This document shows, piece after piece, positions 1-7,866 of a DNA stretch of 64,000 nucleotides. Both the position numbers and the translations under genes were made by a program. The stretch is from Nodosilinea nodulosa PCC 7104 (GTDB lineage: Bacteria; Cyanobacteriota; Cyanobacteriia; Phormidesmidales; Phormidesmidaceae): contig NZ_JH976538.1 in NCBI RefSeq assembly GCF_000309385.1, positions 699,181 to 763,180 of the forward strand, given 5' to 3'. The notes below the pieces were generated by a model that saw only the letters and a list, made by a program, of their open reading frames with translations, was not told where the DNA came from and ran no database searches. How positions within the stretch are numbered: position 1 is the first letter of the stretch; each line of letters opens with the position of its first letter.

Positions 1-24
1 AGCGGTCGTGGCTTTTTTAGGCAT
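1..24 (-). CDS. Partial gene, N-terminal 8 codons only
   Basis: An ATG at 22-24 overlaps the stop codon of the preceding gene in the same translationally coupled style used throughout this cluster. Only eight codons (MPKKATTA) lie in the window, so the product cannot be recognised. The support is the overlap pattern alone. Confidence 0.4.
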
Positions 25-388
25 TACCAAATAATCCTTTAGCTGATTGCAAAAATTCGATAATCGCTTTTGCTTGGGCAGGTTTAATAGAAAGTGTTTC
101 AGAGAAAGCCTTGATTCTCTCCTTGCGTAGATCCTTTTCTACAACAGGAGTAAGTTGTAGGGTTAGCTCACTCCTGATTTGATCCTTCTTATTTTTGATG
201 TATATTTCATGAAGCTTTTCAAGCTCAGGCAAGGATTCGGATTCCAGAAGTATATCCGTCAGGAGTAAAGGCTTTTGGTCGCAAAGTGTCAAGAATGCGT
301 TGCGAAATGATTGTTGCTGAGAAAGTTCTTTGAGCTGGTCTAAAACTTCCCATTCACTTAAGGCAAAGCGATCGAGTTGAGTAGTCAT
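17..388 (-). CDS. Hypothetical protein, 123 aa
   Basis: Not recognised. The product is a mostly helical, charged protein of 123 residues, with a Lys/Glu-rich middle and a hydrophobic C-terminal helix. Its ATG (388) overlaps the TGA of the preceding 59-residue gene (ATGA overlap), and its own stop overlaps the next ATG, so it sits inside a coupled chain of small leftward genes. No signal peptide or membrane segment is evident. Confidence 0.7.
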   Translation of the reverse strand: MTTQLDRFALSEWEVLDQLKELSQQQSFRNAFLTLCDQKPLLLTDILLESESLPELEKLHEIYIKNKKDQIRSELTLQLTPVVEKDLRKERIKAFSETLSIKPAQAKAIIEFLQSAKGLFGNA

Positions 389-564
389 GGCGCTAAAGTT
401 CGAGTCACAAGAAACGCATTGATACGATGATCTTTAGGAAAGGCTGGAAGAAAACCTTGCTTTTGATTCCATTCTTTAATGGCATCAAGATGCTCGTCAA
501 CGGCCTCTCTATCATTGCGGGCCATTGCTTCTAGCAAGTCATGAATGGTAACAAGTGGGTCCAT
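385..564 (-). CDS. Small hypothetical protein, 59 aa
   Basis: A short open frame from ATG (562-564) to TGA (385-387) that shares ATGA with the start of the next gene. The predicted protein begins MDPLVTIHDLLEAMARNDRE and is acidic in its first half, then basic. It fills the only gap between two plausible genes and follows the overlap pattern of the chain. Function unknown. Confidence 0.65.
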   Translation of the reverse strand: MDPLVTIHDLLEAMARNDREAVDEHLDAIKEWNQKQGFLPAFPKDHRINAFLVTRTLAP

Positions 565-566
565 AG

Positions 567-788
567 TTAAACTTGAAGTAATTGAATTTGGCTGAGTCGA
601 TCATTGAGCTTTGCAGAAATGCGAGGGGCCATGTGCAGAAGATCGGGGGGCACAGGCTCACCCGAGCAGTGCAGCTCAATGGCCCGAGTAAGGGCCGCAG
701 AGTAAGCCAACTGAAGTTGGTACATTTCGTAGTAACGCCTTGCTTCAGGATTGGCAGATAGATCGTTCAATTGGCTCAAGGCATCCAT
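567..788 (-). CDS. Small hypothetical protein, 73 aa
   Basis: Not recognised. The product is short, helical and soluble. The ATG lies directly downstream of a hairpin terminator (811-836), so this gene probably starts a new transcript or depends on read-through from 843-1460. Its stop is 2 nt from the start of the next 59-residue gene, consistent with co-translation. Confidence 0.65.
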   Translation of the reverse strand: MDALSQLNDLSANPEARRYYEMYQLQLAYSAALTRAIELHCSGEPVPPDLLHMAPRISAKLNDRLSQIQLLQV

Positions 789-810
789 AGATAAACTCCG
801 TGGTAGAAGA

Positions 811-836
811 TGACAAACCTGCCCCGGAGGGGCAGG
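811..836 (-). terminator. GC hairpin terminator, cassette family
   Basis: On the - strand a stem CCTGCCCC / GGGGCAGG closes a TCC(G) loop and is followed by a short T-rich stretch, just after the stop of 843-1460. It belongs to the repeated hairpin family that is frequent at 14.9-27.2 kb. Confidence 0.6.
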
Positions 837-842
837 GATGAA

Positions 843-1460
843 CTAATCAATTAATGCAAGCTGGCCGGGGGCTGTGGGGATGATCGACGGATTTTGCCGT
901 TCGGGCAGGGGCGGCAACCAAGCAAGACAGACCGGCCCCTTGGGAGTCATTCGCCAGTAGTTCATGCTTTGTTCAAGGTATTCACCACCGGAGAGATGGT
1001 GCATAAGAATTGGGCAAGAATCCCCGGTTTCGTGAAAGCTATCTCTGGCGCATTTAGCGCACCAATGCCCCTGGAAAATTTCGCCTTCAGTACCATTGGA
1101 AGGGCAATAGTCTTCGTCTTTGGAGGGGATATAGGCAAGATAGTTGATAGCTCTGGTCCTGGCTGCCGCCTCTTGTTCTTCGGTCGGCTTGATTCTGATC
1201 TGCCTACCAATGACAGTATTAATAATTATCTGATCGGCCTCTCCAATGTACTCACCTTTGAGGTAGACAGAATTACCGATCTTTTCATAGGGCAATCCAT
1301 AATCTCGCTGGTTTAATTCTCGGCATTTCTCAGAGGCGCGATCGCCATAGTTGATGCCTTTGAGTCGAACAGGGCCAATCCGCCTAGGGTTTCCCCGTTT
1401 CGTTTGCTGCTTCAAATCACGAATATGCCAAATGTTATTGACGGTGTAAGTTTCCCACAT
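843..1460 (-). CDS. Phage hypothetical protein with Cys cluster, 205 aa
   Basis: The N-terminal half is basic. The C-terminal half holds a Cys/His cluster: DYCPSNGTEG, then HWCAKCARD and DSCPIL, followed by a Trp/Pro-rich tail. The GTEG...C-x2-C...CPIL arrangement resembles a small protein common in phages and prophages, presumably zinc-binding (inference). It heads the short unit that ends at the terminator at 811-836 and is preceded by the 91-residue gene 3 nt away. Role unknown. Confidence 0.75.
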   Translation of the reverse strand: MWETYTVNNIWHIRDLKQQTKRGNPRRIGPVRLKGINYGDRASEKCRELNQRDYGLPYEKIGNSVYLKGEYIGEADQIIINTVIGRQIRIKPTEEQEAAARTRAINYLAYIPSKDEDYCPSNGTEGEIFQGHWCAKCARDSFHETGDSCPILMHHLSGGEYLEQSMNYWRMTPKGPVCLAWLPPLPERQNPSIIPTAPGQLALID

Positions 1461-1463
1461 GGC

Positions 1464-1739
1464 TTAAATAGAAGAAGGATTTTCGGTTGTAAAAACGCAA
1501 GTTGCATTGATCTTGTGAATTAAGTCGGCAGCTTTTTCTAGATATTGCTGTCGATCTTGAGCATCCTTAGATGCGTAGGCAGCCATAGTTAGAGCGCTTA
1601 AATATCCAAACGCTGCTGTGTAGTCAGGTTGAATAACAGAAAAGCTGGATGAATCAGGTACGACCTGGCCAGTAATGGCGGCATTCTTTCTAACTGACTG
1701 AGCACCTTGGTAATAGGAATAGCGATCGGCTTCATTCAT
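1464..1739 (-). CDS. Small hypothetical protein, 91 aa
   Basis: I chose the start at 1739 (MNEADRYSYYQ) because its ATG overlaps the stop codon of the preceding gene; an in-frame start at 1805 would overlap that gene by 74 nt. The protein is helical with no membrane segment. It carries a YxxALTMAAYAS stretch that could form an amphipathic helix. Function not recognised. Confidence 0.65.
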   Translation of the reverse strand: MNEADRYSYYQGAQSVRKNAAITGQVVPDSSSFSVIQPDYTAAFGYLSALTMAAYASKDAQDRQQYLEKAADLIHKINATCVFTTENPSSI

Positions 1740-2022
1740 GGTTATCACCGGGGGTAGAGTTGTCGGGGTGGTTAAGTCGATAAGACTCTTCAGCCTCATC
1801 GACAATTTGATTGAGCAGCTGTTGGCTCAGCTCGGGCATGATGTCCTGCATCTGAACGGCATAGGCATTGAGGGCCAGCCGACTTTGGTGGCCATGCTCT
1901 GCATGTGCGTCATAGCGAAGAACAAAATATCTGGCCCGTGGGTCCAGGGGAGTTCCATCAGCTTTGCTCAGCAGGTATTTGCCGTAGAGTCCAACAAGGC
2001 TTGGTGCTTCTTCAGGCGACAT
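1732..2022 (-). CDS. Phage hypothetical protein with DGTPLDPRARYFVLR motif, 96 aa
   Basis: The first 45 residues contain KYLLSKADGTPLDPRARYF followed by VLR-D and a His-rich stretch, then a helical C-terminus. The DGxPxDPxARYFVLR core is a pattern I associate with a small accessory protein found in many phages and prophages, of unknown role. The gene is coupled to neighbours on both sides (2 nt gap upstream, 8 nt overlap downstream). Confidence 0.7.
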   Translation of the reverse strand: MSPEEAPSLVGLYGKYLLSKADGTPLDPRARYFVLRYDAHAEHGHQSRLALNAYAVQMQDIMPELSQQLLNQIVDEAEESYRLNHPDNSTPGDNHE

Positions 2023-2024
2023 AG

Positions 2025-2318
2025 CTAGTCCTGCGCGTTAAAGGATTCGTTCATGGAGTAGTTGAGTTCGGATGCAATCTGGTCAGTTTGCTGGGTCAGG
2101 TCACGGGTGACAAACCCAGGCATGTTGAAAGCGGCCAGTGACGCATAGCGGGCATCCCGGTGATTAGCTGCGCGGATCATCTCATCGAGCCAGGGAGTGC
2201 CACTGGCCGGAACCCGGAGATGAATGGCCGCATACTCCTGGGCCGTTAGGCCAGGGGCGTAATCACGCTGACCGTCGGGAACAACAAAAGCAGGATCGTG
2301 AGGCAGAGATTTAGTCAT
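2025..2318 (-). CDS. Hypothetical protein, 97 aa
   Basis: Start set at 2318 (MTKSLPHDPAF); an upstream in-frame ATG at 2390 would add a low-quality 24-residue extension. The body contains GLTAQEYAAIHLRVPASGTP, a pattern like the GLTxxEYxA small protein that occurs next to the preceding family in phages. The C-terminus is acidic. A TATAGAACTAGA 12-mer lies 3 nt upstream of the chosen ATG, which favours an independent start of transcription or regulation here (inference). Confidence 0.6.
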   Translation of the reverse strand: MTKSLPHDPAFVVPDGQRDYAPGLTAQEYAAIHLRVPASGTPWLDEMIRAANHRDARYASLAAFNMPGFVTRDLTQQTDQIASELNYSMNESFNAQD

Positions 2319-2321
2319 GGG

Positions 2322-2333
2322 TCTAGTTCTATA
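2322..2333 (-). promoter_or_regulatory. Repeated 12-mer TATAGAACTAGA
   Basis: Exact 12-mer shared with 12861-12872, 14915-14926 and 61701-61712. Three of the four copies lie upstream of genes. Role unknown; possibly part of a promoter or regulator site. Confidence 0.4.
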
Positions 2334-2393
2334 GAGTTGGCAAAGGTAGGCAAGGTAGGCGCGAGGTAGCGTAGCAGGGCACAGAGCCATGGC

Positions 2394-2903
2394 TTACGCA
2401 GTCGATAGCCGGGGAGGGAGCACCCTGGCCCAGGCCAAAACATTGACAGGCCCAGGCCGCATCTGAAAGCCCCTCTGAGGGCAGTACGTTCCCTCGACTA
2501 GGGATTCATCATGATCGGGCCAATCAACCCATAGGATGAGCCTGTCGTTTGTCCTGGGCAGCTTCTCGCTGGGGTATTCCCAGATAGCTGCAATCTGGGC
2601 CACAGGGTTCCGGGGCATGGCCGCATGGATACTGGCCCAGGCCAAAACTTCAAAGCCCCTGTAGGGGCCAAAGGAATGGGCTGGGGCAACGGGCTTATAG
2701 ATCTCCCACTGGTTAATTTCGTGGTCGTAGCTAGAAACGTAAAAGCCTTTGCTGCCGTCGTCCCATCTGAGCCAGATCAGAACGTCATGGGAGTACATCG
2801 CCTGCCCCCCATAAAATGCCCTCGGCAACGGGAGGCAGTCGCTCGACTGCCAGTAGCCAGCTATCCGGCCCAAATTGTTTCTTCGAGCTTCAGCAAGTTC
2901 CAT
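2394..2903 (-). CDS. DUF551-like hypothetical protein, 169 aa
   Basis: Trp/Pro-rich protein with two similar segments, one around YRGFEVLAWASIHAAMP and one around GPVNVLAWARVLPP, each ending near a Pro-rich stretch. The V-L-x-W-A...P-x-P pattern is reminiscent of DUF551-type phage proteins, but the match is loose. At DNA level the two segments share a 17-nt direct repeat (near 2428 and 2634), suggesting internal duplication. It is the first gene of its leftward unit, with a palindromic operator-like site 20 nt upstream. Confidence 0.7.
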   Translation of the reverse strand: MELAEARRNNLGRIAGYWQSSDCLPLPRAFYGGQAMYSHDVLIWLRWDDGSKGFYVSSYDHEINQWEIYKPVAPAHSFGPYRGFEVLAWASIHAAMPRNPVAQIAAIWEYPSEKLPRTNDRLILWVDWPDHDESLVEGTYCPQRGFQMRPGPVNVLAWARVLPPRLSTA

Positions 2904-2922
2904 ATTCCTAGTCTACATCTTT

Positions 2923-2932
2923 AGTTGTAACT
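2923..2932. promoter_or_regulatory. Operator-like palindrome AGTTGTAACT
   Basis: Member of the ARTT-NN-AACT family. It lies 20 nt upstream of the start of 2394-2903 and at the edge of the iteron region. Confidence 0.5.
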
Positions 2933-2944
2933 GGGCTAGAGGCT

Positions 2945-3365
2945 GGTGCAACCGTTTGGGTTGCACGGCTGGGTTGCACCTAAAAGCCTTGGCCTACAAG
3001 CACTTTAGGGATTTAGCGCGAGATTTCTTGAGATTGGTGCAACCCGTGCATCTGAGCAGGGTAACACCTGAAAGGCTTGCGCTGTCTGCCTTTCAGCCAT
3101 GGTGCAACCGTGCAACCACAATTCTCTCGTTTTTAACTATTAGGGGAAACGTTAGATCTACCCGTACACCCGTACACGTACGGTGTACGGTATGTCATTG
3201 AAAAGTCCCTATATATAATTTTGTTTTTTGGTTGCACTATATATATAGAGGGTTCAAACCTTTGCCGTACAAGGGTTTCCGGTGCAACCGATTGAAAGTT
3301 GCACAGGGTTGCACGGGTTGCACCGTTTCTGAAAGCCAGTGATATCAAGGGTTTCAGGTGCAACC
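2945..3365. repeat. GGTTGCACC iteron-like array, candidate replication origin
   Basis: A gene-free stretch (2,904-3,431) holds about thirteen copies of GGTTGCAC(C) or its complement, for example 2945-2953, 2959-2966, 2972-2980, 3036-3044, 3101-3109, 3110-3117, 3230-3237, 3281-3289, 3307-3314, 3316-3324 and 3357-3365. Between them are an AT-rich segment (3211-3248) and a GTACAC/GTACGG-rich segment (3158-3192). Clustered iterons plus AT-rich DNA directly downstream of a primase-helicase gene fit an origin bound by that protein or a partner, as with the P4 alpha protein (inference). Confidence 0.6.
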
Positions 3366-3431
3366 AAAGGGATTTCCGGGCCAAAAAAAACCGGGCTGAG
3401 TTGCCCGGTTTGTGCAAGGGGAAGGTTGGCT

Positions 3432-6266
3432 TCAATCGCTTGTATCCCTTATGGATAAAGCGTTTTGGATAGATTCAAAGGCGAGGGGCAGAACTTCTTT
3501 GGGCAGTACATAGGACTTAGTTGTACGGCTATGCTTCCGGCCCAGCAGCGTACTGATGGACGGTTCTGGCGAGTCAGATTGGACGTACTTACGCCATACA
3601 TCTTGACTCATCACGTACCGTACAGACACGTTTGTACGCCCCCCTTGTACGGCTTTGACGATCTGTTTGAACTGAGCACGGTCGAACAGGTGCCCGTTCG
3701 CTGCAACAATTTCGTCAAAGACCGTGCTGGGGATGGCCACAGAATCGGGCTGTGTCCTGGGGGTGATCATCAGATTCCAGGGGCCAGCCTTGCCCTGCCC
3801 GATTGCATGGGTAAGCCAGTCATCGAGCAGGTTGAGTGGGTCTAGATCAAGATGGCCCTCTACCTGGGTCGGTACTACCTCGTCAAAGAGATAGGCTTCC
3901 AGGGGGGCCATCTCTTCGGTTCCGAGGATATGCCTCATAACCTGTTCGGTGGCATAGGCGACGATCGCTATGCCCTTAACCGTGCGACGGTCTACGTTCA
4001 TCTCTTGGATGACTTCTCGCCAGCGGGTGATACCGGCCAGGTCAAATGGAATGTTTACGAACTCGAAGAAACTGGCCGATAGGTCATCGACCAGGGGGGC
4101 CAGATCAGACAGGTCGATCAGCTGGTCAGGCCGATCCTCTAGCCTAAAGTTAAGGTTGAGGAATCTGGCGTTGGTTGCATCGTCATCAGTGCCCAGCTTG
4201 GGGTTAGTGCAGATAGAGATAGACCGGGTAATCCGGCGATTCGTGTTCTTGGCGTTGCCTCCTTTGGCACCACCAAATGCCCTGCGGCTCAGGTCGTGAA
4301 AGTCAAACCTGAGCATCTTCTTCTCGGTCCGGTTGGAAACTGGGTCGTCAAAGAATAGGGGCAGGTTGGTGGCAATGTCCAGCAGGTCAAGCAGCTGGGC
4401 CTCTGTCTCCGGTGACTTTGGCTCATGGCCGAGCAACCGAGAGCAGATCATGGCCGCATAGCTTTTGCCGCTGCCGATGCCGCCGAACGGGTTGAGCAGC
4501 GGAAAGCTGCCGTGGACCGATAGTATTTCGTCCCGGTGTGTGGCAGCTAGGGTGAAGCCGAGCATAAAGATCAGCTGCATGAAGTAGCGATCGCTCACGG
4601 CTGGGGCCAGGGCGTCTAGAAAGTGCTTGAGTGCACCGGGCTTTTGTGCCCTGAAGCCCAGGTAGTTATCAGGCTTAACGCCCTGATAGAACCAATTGGG
4701 TGAGCAAAATTCAGGAGCCGGAGCCGGGAAGATCCAGCCTCCGTCTACCTGCTTGCCGTACCGTTTGGCAATGTTCTTGGCAGGCTGCGTCGTGAAATCT
4801 ACCCCGTCGGCTTGCTCAGCAATATGGGTGAGCAGGTCCACCCGTTCCCCGGTAAATGAGATGGGTGGTCTTGCGTCAGGGAACCGATGGATTGCAGCAA
4901 TCAGATCTTTAATGGTCGCCATGTCAGCCGGAGTAAGCATACCTTCAAAGGGCTTGCCCTTTTCAAGATGTACCCTGACCCAGTAAGGACAGCCTAAATC
5001 CTGCCTGTCTTCTGGGCCAGGAATTGCCGCCCCAACTACCTCGATCCGAAAGTTGGAAATTTTGGTTTTTCGTCGGTAGAGACAATTTCCAATCACGATC
5101 GGAGCATTCCAATTGTCAGCAGTCCAGTCTGATTCTATAGACTTAGAATCAGATGCGACGTTTTTACCTGACGATTTGGCAGATTTTTTGGTAGCTGGGG
5201 CCAGCTCTTTTTTTGAGCCGTGGCCAGGGCTGGGAAATGTAAAGCCATACTGCTTTGCAATCCATACCACTGTCCCAAAATTACAGGGCCTAGCTGGTGG
5301 ATTTTTTGCTAGGCTCTCAGCTCTTTTTTGAAGATGCCAATCTTCGGCTGGTTGAGCCAGGGGAGAACCCTGGGCAATATCAATGGCCTTCTGCACACCA
5401 AAGGTGTGGACCAGGCCAGCTAGCAGGCGTTGGCAATCCGGGTAGGTGCCACTACCCGGTTTACCCCTGGCGGGAAAGTAGGGGGCCATAAGCCTAGCCA
5501 GTTCTTCAGGACTTAGGTTTCCCTTGCCTTCAAACCGTTTTGCGGCTTCCCTTGCCCTGTTCTCTACAGCCCTGATTCGGTTGAACTCCTTTTTCTGAAA
5601 GGCTCTAAAGCCCTCAAAGAACGATTCGTCCAACCTTGAATAGGGATTGATGTAATAAGGAGTTCTACCCTCAGCACCGTAAAATACACGGTCTGAGTTT
5701 TTACAACTCGGGTCAGGGCCAGGGAATAGAGTATGGAGATATTGATAGGCAAGAGATATATTCTCAAAGCCTTCAATGGGCCGAGGCAGTACAAAGACAA
5801 TCCTAAATTTGTTATAGTCAGGCTTGCTGCTGGCACTCTCTTGAATGAGTGCCGCATGTCTTCTTATAAAGGGGTGGGCGATCGCATTCTCTAGGGTTAA
5901 CTCCCCAGAGTATTCGGTGAGATATTTGTCATTCTCATCTTTTATGCGCTTACCTTCGGAATCAAGGATGTATCGAGTGTTGTCAACATCAATGGCAAGA
6001 CAATCAAGATGATTGCAATATTCCCTTGCCTTACGCTTAGCTCCGCCGTCGAGCAACCCTGGCATCCAGGTGTAGCCCGCCTGGTGGTGTTCGGCCAGGG
6101 TGAAAATGTCGGTATACTCGGTAGACCAATTTGCAGGCTCGGCCAGTTCCTCGGGGAACTTCAAGGGCTTGCCCTTGATGACTCTCGTGGAGGACCAGCG
6201 GAAGTGAACAGTCTGGGGTGGGTCCGGTGGCATCGGGACCGGAGAGGAAACCGTACCTTCACGCAT
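3432..6266 (-). CDS. AEP-type primase fused to AAA+ helicase, replication initiator
   Basis: A 944-residue replication protein. The N-terminal third looks like an archaeo-eukaryotic primase: metal motif AIDVDN (about 91-96), a SSKPDYNKFRIVF strand (146-158) and CKNSDRVFYG (188-197). A helical PriCT-like linker follows (about 250-340) and a low-complexity Lys/Ser hinge (350-380). The C-terminal half has Walker A GGIGSGKS (595-602) and Walker B LPLFFDD (635-641), as in superfamily 3/DUF927-type helicases. Expected role: priming and unwinding at the phage origin. It is transcribed toward the iteron array just downstream and is divergent from the HTH regulator. Confidence 0.85.
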   Translation of the reverse strand: MREGTVSSPVPMPPDPPQTVHFRWSSTRVIKGKPLKFPEELAEPANWSTEYTDIFTLAEHHQAGYTWMPGLLDGGAKRKAREYCNHLDCLAIDVDNTRYILDSEGKRIKDENDKYLTEYSGELTLENAIAHPFIRRHAALIQESASSKPDYNKFRIVFVLPRPIEGFENISLAYQYLHTLFPGPDPSCKNSDRVFYGAEGRTPYYINPYSRLDESFFEGFRAFQKKEFNRIRAVENRAREAAKRFEGKGNLSPEELARLMAPYFPARGKPGSGTYPDCQRLLAGLVHTFGVQKAIDIAQGSPLAQPAEDWHLQKRAESLAKNPPARPCNFGTVVWIAKQYGFTFPSPGHGSKKELAPATKKSAKSSGKNVASDSKSIESDWTADNWNAPIVIGNCLYRRKTKISNFRIEVVGAAIPGPEDRQDLGCPYWVRVHLEKGKPFEGMLTPADMATIKDLIAAIHRFPDARPPISFTGERVDLLTHIAEQADGVDFTTQPAKNIAKRYGKQVDGGWIFPAPAPEFCSPNWFYQGVKPDNYLGFRAQKPGALKHFLDALAPAVSDRYFMQLIFMLGFTLAATHRDEILSVHGSFPLLNPFGGIGSGKSYAAMICSRLLGHEPKSPETEAQLLDLLDIATNLPLFFDDPVSNRTEKKMLRFDFHDLSRRAFGGAKGGNAKNTNRRITRSISICTNPKLGTDDDATNARFLNLNFRLEDRPDQLIDLSDLAPLVDDLSASFFEFVNIPFDLAGITRWREVIQEMNVDRRTVKGIAIVAYATEQVMRHILGTEEMAPLEAYLFDEVVPTQVEGHLDLDPLNLLDDWLTHAIGQGKAGPWNLMITPRTQPDSVAIPSTVFDEIVAANGHLFDRAQFKQIVKAVQGGRTNVSVRYVMSQDVWRKYVQSDSPEPSISTLLGRKHSRTTKSYVLPKEVLPLAFESIQNALSIRDTSD

Positions 6267-6316
6267 ATTGCGCCCCCGAGCTTACCTGTTGTAATGTGAT
6301 TCTCAAAAGTACATTT

Positions 6317-6358
6317 CCCGGTTCCCGGATTGTCGCCAAACATAGGCCGGGAGCCGGG
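6317..6358. promoter_or_regulatory. 12-bp inverted repeat upstream of primase gene
   Basis: Arms at 6317-6328 and 6347-6358 (CCCGGTTCCCGG / CCGGGAGCCGGG) pair with one mismatch around an 18-nt loop. It lies in the 278-bp divergent control region between the primase and regulator genes, and would form a hairpin in the primase leader transcript or bind a dimeric regulator. Confidence 0.5.
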
Positions 6359-6390
6359 TGCCTTTGTTGTTTCATGGTGGCACCGTTGTC

Positions 6391-6400
6391 AATTACAACT
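6391..6400. promoter_or_regulatory. Operator-like palindrome AATTACAACT
   Basis: ARTT-NN-AACT family member in the divergent region between the primase-helicase (3432-6266) and the HTH regulator (6545-7249). Confidence 0.45.
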
Positions 6401-6527
6401 GTCTTAACATCATAGGACAGATGGCTCTACGATCATAGTCTCACGCTATAGACCTAGAACCCATTAAGCCAAAATTACGATATCTGTCTATAGAAATAGT
6501 CCATAGGGGTTCATTCTGCTATTCTTT

Positions 6528-6537
6528 AGTTTTAACT
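6528..6537. promoter_or_regulatory. Operator-like palindrome AGTTTTAACT
   Basis: ARTT-NN-AACT family member 7 nt upstream of the ATG of the HTH regulator gene, preceded by a TATTCT -10-like hexamer. The position would suit autorepression of the regulator. Confidence 0.5.
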
Positions 6538-6544
6538 GAGGTAG

Positions 6545-7249
6545 ATGGTAAGTGTGGGTAGTTCCGAGATTGCGGCATTGGCTGCCAGGTTCAGGGCTGT
6601 CTCAACGTCGAAAGACGGCATCAAGACATTCGTAATCGCTTTGAAGCGGGCCATGCCCGACCCGCAAGAAATGACCCAGGAAGAATTGGCAGTAGCCATT
6701 GGCATGAGCCGGTCAACGCTTGCAGCTCTACTCGATCCAAGCCGGACCCCTAAGAAAGAATCGATCCCACTGGCCGCTTACGAAAACCTAAGACGGGCAC
6801 TGGAACCGATTATGCCGGGGGAGTCAGAACCCCTCTCCAGAGAGGGGTTGATCGATCTCATCCTAAAGGAGGATGGTGCAACCGTTGCCGCCGGGAAGCG
6901 ATCGCTGCTCGGAGTCGAGATAGAGAAGCAGCTGCACCGGAACATGGCCAGAGAAGGCGGCAGAACCTACGAGGAGGTAGAGGCCGAGCTAGTCAAGATG
7001 CTGCAAATTCTCCCCAAAGATGGGGAGAGCATGGCAAAGGGCATGTTATCCGAAGAAGAGGCCAAGGAACGTTTGCAGGAGATGCGGTGTGGTCGATACA
7101 CGCCAGAGCTTGAACTAGAAACTGCCCTCCTCGCAGCATGGTTGGAGTGCGACGAAGAGGGCAATCATGATCAGCGCTGGGTCAAATGGATATGCGGCCT
7201 AATGCCGCAAAATTATGAATGGAAGGGGGCTGGATCTAGGGGGTCATAG
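6545..7249 (+). CDS. XRE-like HTH transcriptional regulator, 234 aa
   Basis: The only rightward gene in the first 13 kb. Residues about 43-75 form a helix-turn-helix: MTQEELAVAIGMSRSTLAAL followed by LDPSRTPKKE. The rest is helical and acidic, with no LexA/CI-type Ser-Lys peptidase motif, so it is not a classical self-cleaving repressor. It is divergent from the replication gene, with two ARTT-NN-AACT palindromes between them. A role as master regulator of the phage early genes is an inference. The 3' end overlaps the antisense gene 7213-7422 by 37 nt. Confidence 0.75.
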   Translation: MVSVGSSEIAALAARFRAVSTSKDGIKTFVIALKRAMPDPQEMTQEELAVAIGMSRSTLAALLDPSRTPKKESIPLAAYENLRRALEPIMPGESEPLSREGLIDLILKEDGATVAAGKRSLLGVEIEKQLHRNMAREGGRTYEEVEAELVKMLQILPKDGESMAKGMLSEEEAKERLQEMRCGRYTPELELETALLAAWLECDEEGNHDQRWVKWICGLMPQNYEWKGAGSRGS

Positions 7250-7422
7250 GTCAATAAAAATTTACGATTGTTAGCAATAACCGTCAGGTTTGAATAATAA
7301 CCCACCTGTCTTTGCATCAATCTGAAGTAAGCCAGATGGGACGCAAGAGACTTTAACCCGTCGACATACCCAATATCGATCGAAAGTAAATCACCGGAAT
7401 AAAGTAAGTTAATATTTGTCAT
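7213..7422 (-). CDS. Small hypothetical protein, 69 aa
   Basis: Follows the hairpin terminator at 7457-7492 and converges on the HTH regulator, overlapping its 3' end by 37 nt. The sequence is balanced in composition, with Tyr/Leu-rich strands. No known domain. It could be spurious, but it fills the space and has an ordinary protein-like composition. Confidence 0.5.
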   Translation of the reverse strand: MTNINLLYSGDLLSIDIGYVDGLKSLASHLAYFRLMQRQVGYYSNLTVIANNRKFLLTYDPLDPAPFHS

Positions 7423-7456
7423 CGAGTAGTGTGAAAAATGCTCTCATAATGATGAC

Positions 7457-7492
7457 AAAAAAAGGGGATCTTGAATAAACAAGATCCCCTTT
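7457..7492 (-). terminator. Intrinsic terminator with long U tract
   Basis: Stem AAAGGGGATCTTG (7461-7473) pairs with its complement (7480-7492) around a short AT loop, and the - strand continues into a run of T. It ends transcription of 7515-7760. Confidence 0.75.
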
Positions 7493-7514
7493 GTTCTGCA
7501 AAGAATCTGTAAGG

Positions 7515-7760
7515 CTAGGCTGCCTGTCCGTGATCCTGCGGAGCCACGTTCAGGCTTACAGACTCTCTCAACCTTTCCGACATAGTGGCAAGGACAGAGG
7601 CCATAACCAGCCTGCGCTGAGGGCTTAGCTCATCGAACTCTATCCGCAGTAGGGTGCGATCGGCGTCGGCCAGTGAGATAACCAGGGCGTTGACGGACAG
7701 ATGGGCCATGTCCGAATCTTCAAGAACGATAGTCTGTAGTCGTCTTTGGGAAATATCCAT
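7515..7760 (-). CDS. Small hypothetical protein, 81 aa
   Basis: Monocistronic, bounded by terminators at 7457-7492 and 7814-7837. It is a soluble mixed alpha/beta protein with a helical, Arg-rich C-terminal half (SPQRRLVMASVLATMSERLR). Not recognised. Confidence 0.7.
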   Translation of the reverse strand: MDISQRRLQTIVLEDSDMAHLSVNALVISLADADRTLLRIEFDELSPQRRLVMASVLATMSERLRESVSLNVAPQDHGQAA

Positions 7761-7813
7761 AGTTTCACGAGTGATCTAGGGTTTACAAATTGAAAACTCT
7801 GGGTGGAAATAAC

Positions 7814-7837
7814 TACCCTGCCCCGGAGGGGCAAGGT
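7814..7837 (-). terminator. GC hairpin terminator, cassette family
   Basis: Stem around CTGCCCC-GGA-GGGGCAAG, after the stop of the nuclease gene 7867-8712. Same family as the hairpins at 14.9-27.2 kb, here with a weak U tract. Confidence 0.5.
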
Positions 7838-7866
7838 AGAAAATACTGTTGCTGTAAAAAGGAAAA

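Noticed and set aside
894-1316. 140-codon rightward frame opposite 843-1460
   Set aside because: The opposite frame carries a conserved Cys/His phage protein in an operon with matching overlaps; the rightward frame is a shadow.
3133-3435. 100-codon leftward frame in the iteron region
   Set aside because: The sequence is made up mostly of translated iterons and AT-rich DNA and has no protein-like pattern. The region is better read as a non-coding origin.
6545-7249. Self-cleaving CI/LexA repressor
   Set aside because: The HTH is present, but the C-terminal half has no Ala-Gly cleavage site or Ser/Lys peptidase dyad that I can see.
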